Source: Bombyx mori (taxonomy: Eukaryota; Arthropoda; Insecta; Lepidoptera; Bombycidae). From it: DNA of 64,000 nucleotides. Below the pieces are notes generated by a model, which was not told the DNA's origin, did not search any database, and saw only the letters and a program-made list of their open reading frames with translations. Below are positions 22,157 to 33,761 of the stretch, one piece after another. Position numbers and translations under genes: made by a program. Each line of letters starts with the position of its first letter. Position 1 is the first letter of the stretch. The stretch covers positions 3,906,001-3,970,000 of the forward strand of contig NC_085108.1 of assembly GCF_030269925.1 (NCBI RefSeq), written 5' to 3'.

Positions 22157-22231
22157 TAACGGTTATCGGTCCTTGGTACGTGTGTAAATGAAGTTGAAAG
22201 ATTCTGTTAAATAGAGCAAACGATAGACAGT

Positions 22232-22395
22232 TTTTTTTTTATTGCCCTTGTAAGCAGACGAGCACACGGCCCACCTGATGGTGAGTGGTTACCGTCGCCC
22301 ATGGACTTCAGCAATACCAGGGGCAGAGCCAAGCCGCTGCCTACCGCTTAATACTCTCCACAAGCCTCGTTTAAAGAAGGACATGTCATAGCGCT
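22232..22395 (-). repeat. LINE 3'-tail repeat
   Basis: Same family as 20870-21012, with a longer upstream part (GAGCGCTATGACATGTCC when inverted). Confidence 0.7.
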
Positions 22396-22780
22396 CGGGA
22401 AAGGTCAAACTAATAAATGCGTTTTGTAAAGCTCTGTCCAACGATAATTTATTATCAAAATCGGTTGAGAATCACAACGTTACATCGATTTAGAACTATT
22501 GAGATTTCGGCCAAGCCACTGTTTTAATAAAACGAGGTCACTGGGATTTGTGAGACTGTTGCATTTCTGCCGCGCGTCCGTCCCCATTTCAAGGTCAGAT
22601 TAGTCATTATTTCTATGTATGTTTCAAGTTCATCACGTGGTATCGATATCGAAGGCTTTTATCTATATCTGCTATTAGGCTCCTATTATGTTGCCCTATT
22701 ATTGAATTGATTATTGAATTTTATCGAAAACAATCGACATATGAGATTATCTTATACCTTTAAACGAGCAATTCTTGTGT
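22396..22780. other. Unassigned DNA
   Basis: No gene or recognisable repeat was seen. Confidence 0.4.
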
Positions 22781-22784
22781 ATTA

Positions 22785-23058
22785 ATATATATGTAATCTG
22801 AATATCGGAAACGGCTCCCAACGATCTTCATAAAATTTAGTATACAGGGGATTTCGGGGGCGATAAATCGAACTAGCTACGATTTATTTTCAGAAAATGT
22901 TGTTTTATTCGTGTTTTCAATAATCAACTTTATCGATAATCAACTTTATGACTCTTCCCGATATCTATTGGCGAATAATAATACTATTTTTACTGCTTTA
23001 AAGACACAAAAAGATGGCGTTATAAAAAAAAGCCGAGCAAAGCTCGGTCATCATCTAG
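22785..23058 (+). mobile_element. Helitron-like element, family H
   Basis: The stem CCGAGCAAAGCTCGG is followed by TCATCATCTAG and T. The body matches the inverted copy at 10807-11072, with a small internal duplication (ATCGATAATCAACTTTAT). It ends 33 bp upstream of the probable leader exon. Confidence 0.7.
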
Positions 23059-23091
23059 TGTAATATTTAAAGAGCGTTTTCTTTGTTTCAG

Positions 23092-23215
23092 ATCAGCGCC
23101 AGTTATGTTGAGTGTGCAGTGTTAGTGTAGTGACATGTCATTGTGTTGTTCATGTGTAGTGGAGAGGAGAGGAATCCCCCTTCCCCTGGACTCTGAATGG
23201 TAGCTACAGCTCGAG
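23092..23215 (+). other. Probable non-coding leader exon of the host gene
   Basis: A pyrimidine-rich acceptor CTTTGTTTCAG precedes it and a strong donor CGAG|GTAAGG follows it. It is not similar to any repeat in the window. Spliced to 34160 it gives the host frame an in-frame stop at 23157-23159 with no ATG between that stop and 34167, which supports the start chosen there. Four AUGs (23105, 23135, 23152, 23197) open short or out-of-frame upstream frames, a pattern that often lowers translation. Transcript evidence is needed to prove it belongs to this gene. Confidence 0.5.
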
Positions 23216-23506
23216 GTAAGGATGCGTTTTACGACCAAGTATTAGTACTAACTAACACTACTATTAACTGCTAGGTACTAACTTAAGTACTAAGCCGAAA
23301 TTGGTGGGTGCAGATTCGAGATCTTTCGAGATTTTGAAATGGGTTGACGAACTTAAGACCCAACGGATGATGATGTATCTGTCAATTATAGATAGTATAA
23401 TTGATATTCTATACAACAAATATTGTAGAGGACGATTGTGTTAAACTTTATAAACTTTTGCGATCTCTGGTGGCTGGACGTAAGATCGCACGGGTAAGCA
23501 CTGCTA

Positions 23507-23746
23507 TTTTTTTTACCTACTAGTAACCTCGAGGGGTTATACTAAATTCACAGAAATCGTAGGTGAGTACACGGAGTTCTAACCAGACGACGTTGCTAAC
23601 ACTAGCCCTAGCAAGAGCCGTGCTTCGCAGAATCTACAACCGGATCGGAAACGCGACCCACTGAGAAGATCCGGCGAGAAACTCAGTGGGCTGAGTCTGT
23701 GGGTTAATTTACTCGCCGAACTCTTCGTCCCAAGCGACGGGTTTTT
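23507..23746 (-). repeat. BMC1-type LINE 3' fragment, variant subfamily
   Basis: The 3' end carries ACCTCGAGGGGTTAT, a variant shared only with 38255-38516. The body GGATCGGAAACGCGACCCAC is standard. Confidence 0.75.
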
Positions 23747-23879
23747 ATTCTTCGACTTCCTATTCCTATATTGCACTGTAATCATGTGTTCCTTGGGACG
23801 GCCGTTAAATAATGTAATTGAGACTTTAACGTCGTGCTTTAAGACAGATAAGGACATTCTCATCGTAAAGTCTATGGGT

Positions 23880-24125
23880 TTCTATAGCCTGTTAACGCCG
23901 AGTAGGTTAAGCGTGTTTGAGCTTCTTTGGACACATCATGCGGTCTCATAGAAGGCAGAACACCATCCAGATGGTCAGATCTGATTAAGAAAGCGGTTGG
24001 TGGTAATCTATACCGTGCGGTCCATGCCATCCATGACCGAACACTATAGAGGAGAGTCACATGTGGTCGCGATCCTCAGCAGTTAGGGAACGATGAAGAA
24101 GAGAGGTTGCGATCGCTAATGTTCT
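23880..24125 (+). pseudogene. Non-LTR reverse transcriptase C-terminal fragment
   Basis: One frame reads GRTPSRWSDLIKKAVGGN then AVHAIHDRTL, a stop, then RRVTCGRDPQQLGNDEEE. This is the C-terminal W-rich region typical of RTE-like LINE proteins; the stop replaces an expected Trp. Upstream FGHIMR lies in another frame, so the copy is frameshifted and dead. Confidence 0.65.
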
Positions 24126-24159
24126 TCAATCAGCAGCAATGCATTTACGTAGCGCAATT

Positions 24160-24283
24160 TACGTAGGTGGGTGGCGCATTTATGTAGGTGGGTGGCGCAT
24201 TTACGTTGTAGATGTCTATGGGCTCCAGTAACCACTCAGCATCAGATGGCTGTGAGCTCGCCCACCCACCTAAGCAAAAAAAA
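24160..24283 (+). repeat. Bm1-type SINE 3' fragment
   Basis: GGTGGGTGGCGCATTTA occurs twice in tandem before the normal tail, showing a small internal duplication. Confidence 0.75.
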
Positions 24284-24773
24284 AATGCGCAGGATGGCTT
24301 AGACATGAATCGGGTAGGAAAAGTGATAAGAATTAGGTAGGAAATCTTCACCCAGCTAGTTGACTTCGATTTGACATATTTAGATTTCATATTAATTACG
24401 TGTAATGGTGTGAGTATTCAAAGATTCTGTCGTTTGTTACAATGTAATAAATTGTATGAGCAATTCTGTTGTCTCACACCGCTCTAACGGTCTACAGTAT
24501 GCCTAACGGATTCAATAAACGCGTACAGACTTTTAAGCTTATAGAAGCGGATATCTCAGGTTCACATGATCATTTACAAAGCATAACTATTTATCAAAAA
24601 TATAAAGAAAAATCTTTATCACTTTAAGACATCTAACAGAGTTAGACGTATTCAAATATGTTTCATCCCTCAAGGTATCCTACAAAATCATTGCCACCTC
24701 TGATTTATTTAATTGGCAATATTAAGTCAGAATTTACAGGCCTGTAATTTCGATACACCATTGTGTTTTTATT

Positions 24774-25016
24774 TATTTTTTATTGCTTAGAACTGTGGAC
24801 GAGCTCACAGCCCCCCTGGTGTTAAGTGGTTACTGGAGCCCATAGACATCTAAAATGTAAATGCGCCACCCACCTTGAGATATAAGTTCTAAGCTCTCAA
24901 GTATAGTTACAACGGCTGCCCCACCCTTCAAACCGAAACGCATTACTGCTTCACGCCAGAAATAGGCAGGGTGGTGGTACCTACCCGTGCGGATTCACAA
25001 GAGGTCCTACTAGCAG
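24774..25016 (-). repeat. Bm1-type SINE, truncated
   Basis: Tail TTATTGCTTAGAACTGTGGA; ends GGTCCTACTAGCAG. Confidence 0.8.
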
Positions 25017-25019
25017 CTA

Positions 25020-25555
25020 AAATTCGATACACCATTGTGCTTACATAGCCCTATCTTCTAACTTAACCGAACGTCTTAAGCTTTACCGTAAGCGACTGTG
25101 AGATAACGACTGACCAGATGAAACAATAAGGATAAAGTTTTTTTTCTATGACCTGATCTGACCTACTGATGGTGAGATATCATTGACTCTCGTAGAGATC
25201 AGTATTAGCAGTGGCACCGCTGATCCGCCCATTTCATCGGGTTATTTTCAAACCTCACTTTTTGAATGATATGTCATGGAGCTTACCAAACATCGCAGAG
25301 AAGAGTTCATGCTAATTCAGGATGGCAAAAACAGTTCTCTGAAAAGCTCTTGTGTGAGTGCAATAGTTCCAATCTCTTTGGCTCAACGACCCTAAAAGCA
25401 ATCGCCGTGTGATCATCACTATGTAATTAGATCTAACAAAGAGCTTTAGTCCACCGGACCAATCCTTACACTGTTTGGGTTTCTAAATACAGAGTGTGAT
25501 TTTTACAATACAAAAGAGTACAATGACCGTCAGCGGAAACATAATTTTGAAACTC
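25020..25555. other. Unassigned DNA
   Basis: No convincing frame, RNA or repeat was seen. It may contain an old transposon. Confidence 0.35.
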
Positions 25556-25556
25556 G

Positions 25557-25803
25557 ATTTTTTATTTATTGCTTAGATGGGTGGACGAGCTCACAGCCTA
25601 CCTGGTGTTAAGTGGTTCGTGGAGCTCATAGACATCTACGACGTAAATGCGCCACCCACCTTGAGATATAAGTTTTAAGGTCTCAGTATAGTTACAACGG
25701 CTGTCCCACCCTTCAAACCGAAACGCATTACTGCTTCACGGCAGGAATAGGCCGGGTGGTGGTACCTACCCGCGCGGACTCACAAGAGGTCCTACCACCA
25801 GTA
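25557..25803 (-). repeat. Bm1-type SINE, truncated
   Basis: TTTTTTATTTATTGCTTAGA tail to CCTACCACCAGT. Confidence 0.85.
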
Positions 25804-26054
25804 AAAAAGAATGATGAATTCATCCTCTTACTTTGATGGCACAACACGAAAGTTTGTTAGCGAATCGGTTCTATTGTCAAATTATTTTGGACATGTGACC
25901 TTCAAATGATGGTTAATCAGTATTCCTTGCGATGTGCGAACTCGTGACCAGTTGTCACAAAAGCATTTCAATCACCACCTTTTTATTCGATTGGCTGAAG
26001 TTCCGTTTGTACGTGATTACAATGCAATTTCTAAGTGTAATTACCAGTCACCGT

Positions 26055-26600
26055 CCTCGTCGACGAGCGAATTAACCCACAGACACAGTCCACTGAGTTT
26101 CTCGCCGGATCTTCTCAGCGGGTCGCGTTTTCGATCCGGTGGTAGATTCCGCGAAGCACTGCCTTGCTAGGGTCAGTGTTAGCAACACTCCGGTTTGAGC
26201 CCCGTGAGCTCACCTACACACGTTACGGTGAAGTTGAAATAGCCTCTCAAGCAGGAACGTCTTAAATTAGGCTGGGGTCTTAGGGCACACAAGAATTTAA
26301 GGCCCTTTTGGAAAGTAAAAAAAGCGAATTATAATAACATTTTTTTACTGAGTATGACCATTTATTATAGGTAATCAAATACGGTATGATATAATATGTC
26401 ATTAATGATATTAGAATGCTGCTGGTTTTTTGGTTACGATCACGATAACGGAAACCGAATAAATGTGTGAGAGAAATTGTCGGTCCGTAGAATCCCTTAG
26501 ATCCCCCTGAGAATGGGGGCCCTGGGCACGGGCCCCGTGTGCCCTTATGGTAAAGGCGGTATTGCTCTCAAGGCTATCAGTATAGGTGGGAAAGAGAGAA
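26055..26600 (+). repeat. BMC1-type LINE 3' fragment split by a hAT-like element
   Basis: The LINE tail runs to CCTCTCAAG at 26251, is interrupted, and resumes at 26565 with CTCTCAAGGCTATCAGTATA to the tail. Confidence 0.8.
26252..26564. mobile_element. Non-autonomous hAT-like element with 8-bp duplication
   Basis: It is flanked by CTCTCAAG on both sides (26244-26251, 26565-26572). Its inner ends share AGGGCACAC in inverse orientation, and the termini start CAGGAACG and CAATACCG. An 8-bp duplication with CA-starting ends fits the hAT superfamily. 313 bp, non-coding. Confidence 0.75.
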
Positions 26601-26802
26601 AGAACAACACACATGCGCGCTGATATTGGACTGTATCGCTGTCACAGACACAGCACTTGTTAATTTAAATAATTCGAAAGGGTTTTGTGAGTCCATTACG
26701 TGTGGTCCCGATCGAATAGTCGACTTTGCGAACGGTCAATACACGTCCGATATATAGCTGCAAAAGTCATAAATACTATTAAATTGGTATGTATTTTATA
26801 TT

Positions 26803-27033
26803 TTTACTGGTTGTAGGACCACTTGTGAGTCCGCGCGGGTAGGTACCACTATCCCGCCTATTTCTGCAGGGACACAGTAATGCGTTTCGGTTTGAAGGGT
26901 GGGGCAGCCGTTGTAGCTATACTTGAGACCTTCGAACTTATATCTCAAGGTGACAAGTAAATGTCTATGGACTCCAGTAACCACTTAACACCAGTTGGGC
27001 TGTGAGCTCGTCCACCCATTTAAGCAATAAAAA
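26803..27033 (+). repeat. Bm1-type SINE, truncated
   Basis: ACTGGTTGTAGGACCACTTG to AGCAATAAAAAA. It lacks about 15 bp around the GGCGCATTTACG block. Confidence 0.8.
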
Positions 27034-27340
27034 AACATGTATGTATGTTTGTTTGTGTGTAACGAAATCTTTGAACGTCACTTTCGTCGATTTCAACACG
27101 TCCTAAAACTTGAAAATTTTAACTTTTTTTTAAATATATTTTCACACGTTCTAATAACCCTGCGCAGTATCGAGGGATTAAATCCATTTTTATTTCGGTT
27201 TGCTATTTAAGCGTGTTTCTTTAGTTTTCAAACTAAATAAGTATTTTATATATACGTTTTTCTCTACTTACATTTACTACGCAAAAAGTTATCCGTAATT
27301 TTGCTAATTCAATAAACTCTACATTTGAAATTCAAAATAA

Positions 27341-27779
27341 CTAGTGGTCCCGCAGTAGTCGAAATTCGACAATATTAATTCAAATTATAAGTTTGAACAT
27401 TATGATGGTTCTAATTTCGAAGACTATTATACTTCTATAATTACGGAATTCCCCAAAACTACACTATAGACAAATAATATTAAAGACAAACAATATTAAT
27501 CTATTCTCAATTTGACCACAGACTTTAAACAATAACAAAGGTTTGACAATAAACAAAGAGTTTATATAATAATATGTCTGTGTGTCAAATACATGGTAGT
27601 GTGTGTAATGTTTTTCTTATTGATTTAATGTATTATTAATGCATAATTAAAAAAAAATATTAGCATTCTGCACTCCTTCTCTATATTCTCTATAAGTGTG
27701 GGAAATTTCATACTCCTCCGTCCGCAGAAGTTTTGTATAAAAGGGTACAAAGTTTTTGCTTCACGTATTAATATATAGA
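27341..27779 (-). mobile_element. Helitron-like element, family A
   Basis: CTAG at 27341, TATAGA at 27779. Only 50 bp separate it from an opposite-strand copy. Confidence 0.75.
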
Positions 27780-27829
27780 TGTCGTTGTAAAAATAATGAC
27801 AACAGAGTAAACATTTATGTTAATTAATT

Positions 27830-28242
27830 ATATTAATACGTGAAGCAAAAACTATGTATCCCTTTTCACGAAAATTGAGCGGACGGAGGAGTATGAAGTT
27901 TTCCACACTTATAGAGAATATAGAGAAGAAGTGCACAATGCTAATATTTTTTTAAAATAATGCATAAAAGATACATTAAATCAATAAAGAAAACATTACA
28001 CACACTACATACCATGTATTTGACGCACACACGCATGCATACTATTTATTGTCAAACTTTTGTTCTTGACGTCTGTGGTCAAATTGAGAATAGATTAAAT
28101 ATTGTTTGTCTTTGTTAATAATTTTATAGTGTAGTCTTGGCGAAATTTGTGATTATAGAAGTATAAAATACAATCATAATAGTGTACAAACTTACAATTC
28201 CAATTAATTATAGTTCAATTTCGACTACTGCAGGACCTCTAG
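27830..28242 (+). mobile_element. Helitron-like element, family A
   Basis: Starts near ATATTAATACGTGAAGC and ends CTAG at 28239-28242. The palindrome is mutated (AGTTCAATTTCGACT). Confidence 0.7.
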
Positions 28243-28518
28243 TTTATGTAAATTAATTATTAATGTACGATGAAGGTTTTAAACATGCGCCTCTAAAACT
28301 GGATTCCCACGTTCTGTTATAACATCGGCTTTTCTCTCTTTAGTACACAGCGTTCAAGTTAGACAATGAGAGGTCGATGACCTGTCGTGACCAGTGGCCA
28401 CAGAGCGGCTAGATGTTACTGTAAATGATCGTTCTCCGATTGTTTAGTTGCGTATTTATCCGATCTGTGACGTTTTAACGTTCGATTGGGGAGTGTTACG
28501 CGTCAAAATACGGTGATT

Positions 28519-28880
28519 GGAATTTCTTAACCGACTTCAAAAAAAGGAGGAGGCTCTCAATTCGACTGTATGTTTTTTGTATGTGTGTTACCTCATAACT
28601 TTTGACTGGGTTAATCGATTTTGATGATTCTTCTTTTATTAGAAAGCTGACGCTTCCCGTGTCGTCCTATTTCAATTTAGTCCAGTTCTGATAATGGTAT
28701 CCAAGAGAAAACCATATAAGTCTTAAATTTGCATTAAGTACGTGCGCGACAAGTAAATGAATAACTCATTAAGCTTAATATCACGCCAACCGATTTCCAT
28801 GATAATTTTTTTTAGTGTATATTAAGTAGTTTGTTTTGGAATATCTTTTTTTTTCTATTTCAAGTCGGTTTTTGTTAAAT
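28519..28880 (+). repeat. TIR element with AACCGACTT ends, copy 2
   Basis: Ends TAACCGACTTCAAAAAAAGG and TTCAAGTCGGTTTTTG are inverted repeats. The body is the inverse of 14996-15355. Confidence 0.6.
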
Positions 28881-28987
28881 CATGTCTGTTTACAATTATT
28901 TTTTACAGCACCTTAAAAAGGTATACCTTTTTTAATTATACTTAGTCTGGCCATAAATACTGTTACAATTAGAAATAAACAAAATCC

Positions 28988-29205
28988 TATATCCATCCGC
29001 TTCGCTGGGCATTTAAGATAAACATTATTATTTCTCACCCCACAAAGATTCTCATCATTAACGCACATTCATATAAATATTAGCCTATCCATTAAGTACA
29101 TGTATTTCTACATGGATACCAAGTTTCAAGTCAATCGGATGCACGGTTCAGTAGTTATAACGGAACATCCGTAAAAACCACTATAGATTTATATATTAGT
29201 ATAGA
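28988..29205 (-). mobile_element. Helitron-like element, family C
   Basis: Inverted copy with CCGCTTCGCTGGG stem and terminal TATAGA before T. The last bases of the 3' end are eroded. Confidence 0.65.
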
Positions 29206-29213
29206 TTACCAAA

Positions 29214-29275
29214 AATCGTACCTTCCGTAGGATTCGAACCTCGGTACAGACTCGCCACTACACCGGACGCCTCAT
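29214..29275 (-). repeat. tRNA-like SINE head relic
   Basis: Inverted, GAGGTTCGAATCCTACGG is a B-box match. No body or cloverleaf can be assigned. Confidence 0.4.
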
Positions 29276-29457
29276 CCGTAGTATTACTAAACATGTTAAC
29301 GGTGGTTTGTCAGACTTCGCTTTGAGTGATAAAATCATTCGTTGTTACAAATATTTTTGTCTATTTTTTTTTATGCTTATTACCGTAGTATTTATGAGAA
29401 AAGTAAGGCCGGGCGAGTCCAGCTGAGTCCAGCCGAGTGACCAACAAAACTTCGGCG

Positions 29458-29657
29458 ACTCAACTAACCCATAGACAGAGCCCACTGGGTTTCTCGCCGG
29501 ATCTTCTCAGTGGGTCGCATTTCCGATCCGGTGGTAGATTCTGCGAAGCACTACTCTTGCTAGGGCCAGTGTTAGCAACACCTCCGGTTTGATAGCCCAC
29601 CTACACGCTAGGGTAACGCTGATATAGTGTCTCAAGGCTATCAGCATAGGAAGGAGA
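29458..29657 (+). repeat. BMC1-type LINE 3' fragment
   Basis: TTTCTCGCCGGATCTTCTCA through AGCATAGGAAGGAGAAAAAA. Confidence 0.8.
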
Positions 29658-30145
29658 AAAAAGAACTTCATAGTAGAACACCCAAAAAAATACAATTTAC
29701 AAGACAGAGGACAGACGCTGGACAGTAGAATCCGCGACCTAGCCTAACCTACTATCACGTATACCTATATACATACTAAATTATATACATTGTCAGCACC
29801 TAAACACGGGGGGTGAAATCTCCCTGCAGTCAGGGTCGGCACGAAAAAGTTTTTCCAATTAATAATTTCGTCATTCATGTTTCGGTTTTTTTTTTTATTT
29901 TAATTCAATTACTTAATTTTAAATTAGAAATAATCGTGATCACGAATGCTTAAGGTGTTTGTTTGTTGCATTTGGTTTTTTTTGTCCGAAGCTTATCTTC
30001 GCACGTCGTTTATCGAAAATTTGTTTTTGGAGGGTAATGAAAAAGGGAAGCTCTTCCACCGACCTGATGAAATTTTTCGGTAGACCGACGGTCCAAATAT
30101 TGTTGTTCGAAACTTCTATATATTCAAACTTTTTTTGGAGTAAAC

Positions 30146-30342
30146 TAACCCATATACACAGCCCACTGAGTTTCTCGCCAGATCTTTTCAGTGGGTCGCG
30201 TTTTCAAACCGATGGTAGGTTCTGCGAAGCACTGCTCTTGATAGGGTCGGTGTTAGCAAAACCTCCGGTTTGAGCCCCGAGAGCTCACCTACACATTAGG
30301 GTAAAGCTGATATGGCTATCAGCAAAGGTACGAAAAAAAAAA
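30146..30342 (+). repeat. BMC1-type LINE 3' fragment
   Basis: TTTCTCGCCAGATCTTTTCA through AGCAAAGGTACGAAAAAAAA; moderately diverged. Confidence 0.8.
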
Positions 30343-30790
30343 ATAGTTAGCAAACTTCAGTGTCAAATATCTTGTGTTCTATGGTGACTACCACCACAGA
30401 ACTCCCCTCGGAGATCGAAGGTCGTGACATTAAGCTACTGTTGATTACCTTGCAATTGTTAGTGCTGCTCGAAGTTTGCGGTAAGTCGAGACTGAGCTTG
30501 AGCTGTGTCAGTGCCGTGAATACTCCATGTAATGCAGAGCTGCTAAACCAGAATGTGTGACTCCTATTGATGAGCCAGTCGTGGGTTGCGATGGGCTGTT
30601 GCAGTGTGATGAGGCTGTGAAGATTCGTGCCGAAGGACCAGGAAGCGCGATGAGTCGGCTGCGAAGGACTTATTCAGACTGCGATGCTGACTCGTTTCTA
30701 CAAGTTAATTGTTTGATTGATTTACATATTAATTCAAGATTCAATTTCAAACGTGCTCATAGGTTATAATAACAGTAGCCTGTCACCGAA
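30343..30790. other. Unassigned GC-richer block with two short frames
   Basis: Frames of 66 codons (30360-30560) and 70 codons (30557-30769) on the plus strand abut with a 4-base overlap. Neither has a motif I recognise. The stretch lies between two LINE tails and could be a retroelement relic or an unannotated exon. Confidence 0.3.
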
Positions 30791-30793
30791 CTT

Positions 30794-31000
30794 AGTTCCC
30801 ATAGACACAGCCCACTGAGTTTCTCGCCGGTTCTTCTCAGTGGGTCGCGTTTCCGATCCGGTCGTAGATTCTGCGAAGCACGGCTCTTGCTAGGGTTCGT
30901 GTTCGCAACGTGGTCATGTTTGAGCCCCGTGAGCTCACCTACTAGTTAAGGTTCCGCTGAAATAGCATCTCAAGGCAATCAGCATAGGTAGGAAAAAAAT
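30794..31000 (+). repeat. BMC1-type LINE 3' fragment
   Basis: From ACACAGCCCACTGAGTTTCT to ATAGGTAGGAAAAAAA. Confidence 0.8.
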
Positions 31001-31279
31001 AGTAACTTGAGCGACAAAGCATAAAAGCTTTAAAATTAATTGTCATATTCAATCAACTAAGGTGTTTGGGACTTGAATAGAAAATTTGACGGTAGTTTTG
31101 AGTTAACACCTTAGTCGTCCGTGACCATGAAAATTGTAAAGTATTCCAAACGTCGGATATAATCAACTCGCAACAAAATCAAACCGTAAACGGAGTTTTA
31201 GTGATACGGTATGTGGTTTTTGGTATGCCTCTCTTTAGTATGTATCGATGCGAACAATAAAGGCAAACTATGAAACACC

Positions 31280-31514
31280 TGGTAGGAGCTCTTGTGAGTC
31301 CGCACGGGTAGGTACCACCACCCCGCCTATTTCTGCCGTGAAACAGTAATGCGTTTCGGCTTGAAGGGTGGGGAAGCCGTTGTAACTATACTGAGACCTT
31401 AGAACTTATATCTCAAGGTGGGTGGCGCATTTGCGTTGTATATGTCTATGGGCTCCAGTAACCACTTAAAACCAGGTGGGCTGTGAGCTCGTCTACCCAT
31501 CTAAGCAACAAAAA
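31280..31514 (+). repeat. Bm1-type SINE, truncated
   Basis: CCTGGTAGGAGCTCTTGTGA to CTAAGCAACAAAAAAAAA. Confidence 0.85.
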
Positions 31515-32455
31515 AAAAATTAAACACACCCGTTTTATTGGAATAAGCCCAGCGCTACTTGTCGTCGTAATTTCGTGTCATAATAACCGAAACACACAAA
31601 CAAACACCACGAACAAATATAAAGAAATATATATATATGTATAGAACATATTGTTTTATATAAAAACAGTTCTTAAGCAAAATTCTTAATCAAAAGCAAA
31701 CGTGCCAACCCTAAGTGCGTCAGAGTCAACTGCTAGGGCGCGGGGCGTGGGCGGGCGGTTGGTTTCCTTATTGCATTATCCTTGCGTGGCCTTGGGGTGC
31801 AGTCATTGACCTTAAGAATAAAAAAAAACCTTATTATATTAAGGTCAAATAAACACTACTCTCGTCTCATATGGCAATTAGATATAATTGAAATTGAAAA
31901 TTACCTTTGTGCCAACTATAGCCGTGGTTCATGGTCTAAGACATAATACATATCTTGCCTCAAAAATAATAAGATTTAAGTGATTAATGGAGGGAAGACG
32001 TTGTCAGAACTTGAACCATGAACTTTCATCACGCTACTATTCCGCACAGAAGTCATGGGTTCAGACTGGGATTATTGTTATGTCAATGCATGCAATTCTT
32101 CGACCTCATCCTAACTAAAGATGGCCACCTGCCCATCCTGCATAAGACAGTAATATAAATATTAAATGTCGGTAACAAAAAAAACCAAAATACAGAGAAC
32201 TACCCACATATGGTTTGTAGACTATTTACTGTCTGTGTGTATCTTTCGAATAGAAGCCAAATTGTTATTTTTCTTATTATATACAATAATTAACTATTTA
32301 ATGGGTTATTACCACGATATCCACATTTCATGAGTTTCGATATTTCATAGTTGTTGCAAGCGCCATGATCATGGGTCGACAGAATACTGCGGGTAGGATT
32401 AGATAGCTTTCAGCAGAGAAATCTATCTACCCTCGTTCTAGTCCATTATGGGTGT
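31515..32455. other. Unassigned intron DNA
   Basis: No exon-like or repeat structure was recognised, apart from a short GC-rich patch at 31725-31800 (GCGCGGGGCGTGGGCGGGCG). Confidence 0.4.
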
Positions 32456-32459
32456 TACT

Positions 32460-32713
32460 TTTTTTTATTTTTTTTTTATTGCCAAGGTATGAAGACGAGC
32501 TCACAGCCTACCCGCTGTTAAGTGGTTACTGGAATCCATAGACATCTACAACGTAAATACGCCACACACCTTGAGATATAAGTTCTAAGGTCTCAGTAAA
32601 GTTACGACGGCTGCCCCACCCTTCAAACCGAAACGCATTACTGCTTCACGGCAGAAATAGGTGGGGTGGTGGTACCTACCCGTGCGGACTCACACGAGGT
32701 CCTACCACCAGTT
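32460..32713 (-). repeat. Bm1-type SINE, truncated
   Basis: Long T-run at 32460-32478, then GAAGACGAGCTCACAGCC; ends CCTACCACCAGT. Confidence 0.85.
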
Positions 32714-32814
32714 ACTACAGGAACACCACGACTTGCCTTGATTTTTCTTGTTTTATTGCCTATTAACATAGTAGCAGTATATTACGTGTGATTTCTTTGT
32801 TCATACATTATCAT

Positions 32815-33015
32815 ATCACTGACAATCGGTGGGGCACAAAAGTACTGGAGTGGAGACCTCGTACTGGACGTCGTAACGCGGGCAGACAGCCAACGACGTG
32901 GACCGATGACCTGGTCAAAGTGTTTGATAGAGACTGGATGAGAAAGGCAAAAGACAGAAGAGAATGGGGTGCTTTCGAAGAGACCTACACTCAGCATTCT
33001 GAGGACACGGGTTGA
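32815..33015 (+). pseudogene. LINE reverse transcriptase C-terminal fragment
   Basis: The frame encodes NRWGTKVLEWRPRTGRRNAG, then QPTTWTDDLVKV and DWMRKAKDRREWGAF, ending at TGA 33013-33015. The WRPRTGRR..GR..TRW.DDL pattern is the C-terminal region of moth endonuclease-reverse transcriptases. No catalytic part remains, and the ATG at 32788 is outside the homologous part. Confidence 0.7.
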
Positions 33016-33039
33016 AGAAGACATTATCATAGTATATTT

Positions 33040-33760
33040 CCTTCGGTCATTTTGGCCATGCTCTTGTTTGGCGAAAATGACAAAGATAAGACCGCCAAAA
33101 AGCGGGTGACATTACTCGGTCGACGGTCAGAATCATCACCACGACATCGACAATGGAGGTTCCAACAATCCTGTGTTTGTGCTTGCCGCAAAATTCTTAT
33201 CTTCTCACTAGCCCTTGTAGCCCTTTCGACAATACTCTCTATTCATTACTATTTATAATGTTGCTGGTGTCACGAATTAACGTGGAAATTTAGAATTTCA
33301 TTAAAAATACCCCTCATTCACTACAAATAGGGGGAAGGGTGGTGCCACCCCTTCGTTGATGCTCATCGCACCCTGGTGGGTGTTCACCCCCCCCCCCCCC
33401 TAGCATAGTACATACCATGTGCTGTACAGGAAATAACAAGTTAGATGGTAACCTTGGTGATTTGCGTAGGTCGGGATCGAATATATGTGTACCTACGTAA
33501 ATTTTATTTAGTAAAATATAATATCGGCTTATTTTCAAGAGTAGGCTAATATGATATCGAACCGACTTATGAAGTTAACAAAAATAAGCACGATCTTAAA
33601 TTGTAGTCTTCCTATGAATATTATAATTGCGTCCTTGGGAAATACGAGAATAGAGTCGCTTTTTCCACGTGCTATAATAATATTATGATAATTAAATATA
33701 CTTTAATTAAAATGTAATCGTGTTGTCTATACTAATAACGAAATGTTTTACTTTTTTTTC
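33040..33760. other. Unassigned intron DNA with a small frame and a poly-C run
   Basis: The 68-codon frame 33052-33258 (+) ends in ILIFSLALVALSTILSIHYY, which would be a membrane segment, but nothing else supports a gene. A 14-C run lies at 33387-33400. Confidence 0.3.
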
Positions 33761-33761
33761 T

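Noticed and set aside
26055..26170. 78-residue frame ending in [16 protein letters not shown]
   Set aside because: This peptide recurs at 48267-48557, 52203-52535 and elsewhere because it is the translated LINE 3' UTR, not a protein family.
33387..33400. 14-C homopolymer as a functional element
   Set aside because: Homopolymer runs of this length are common slippage products or assembly artefacts; nothing around supports a role.
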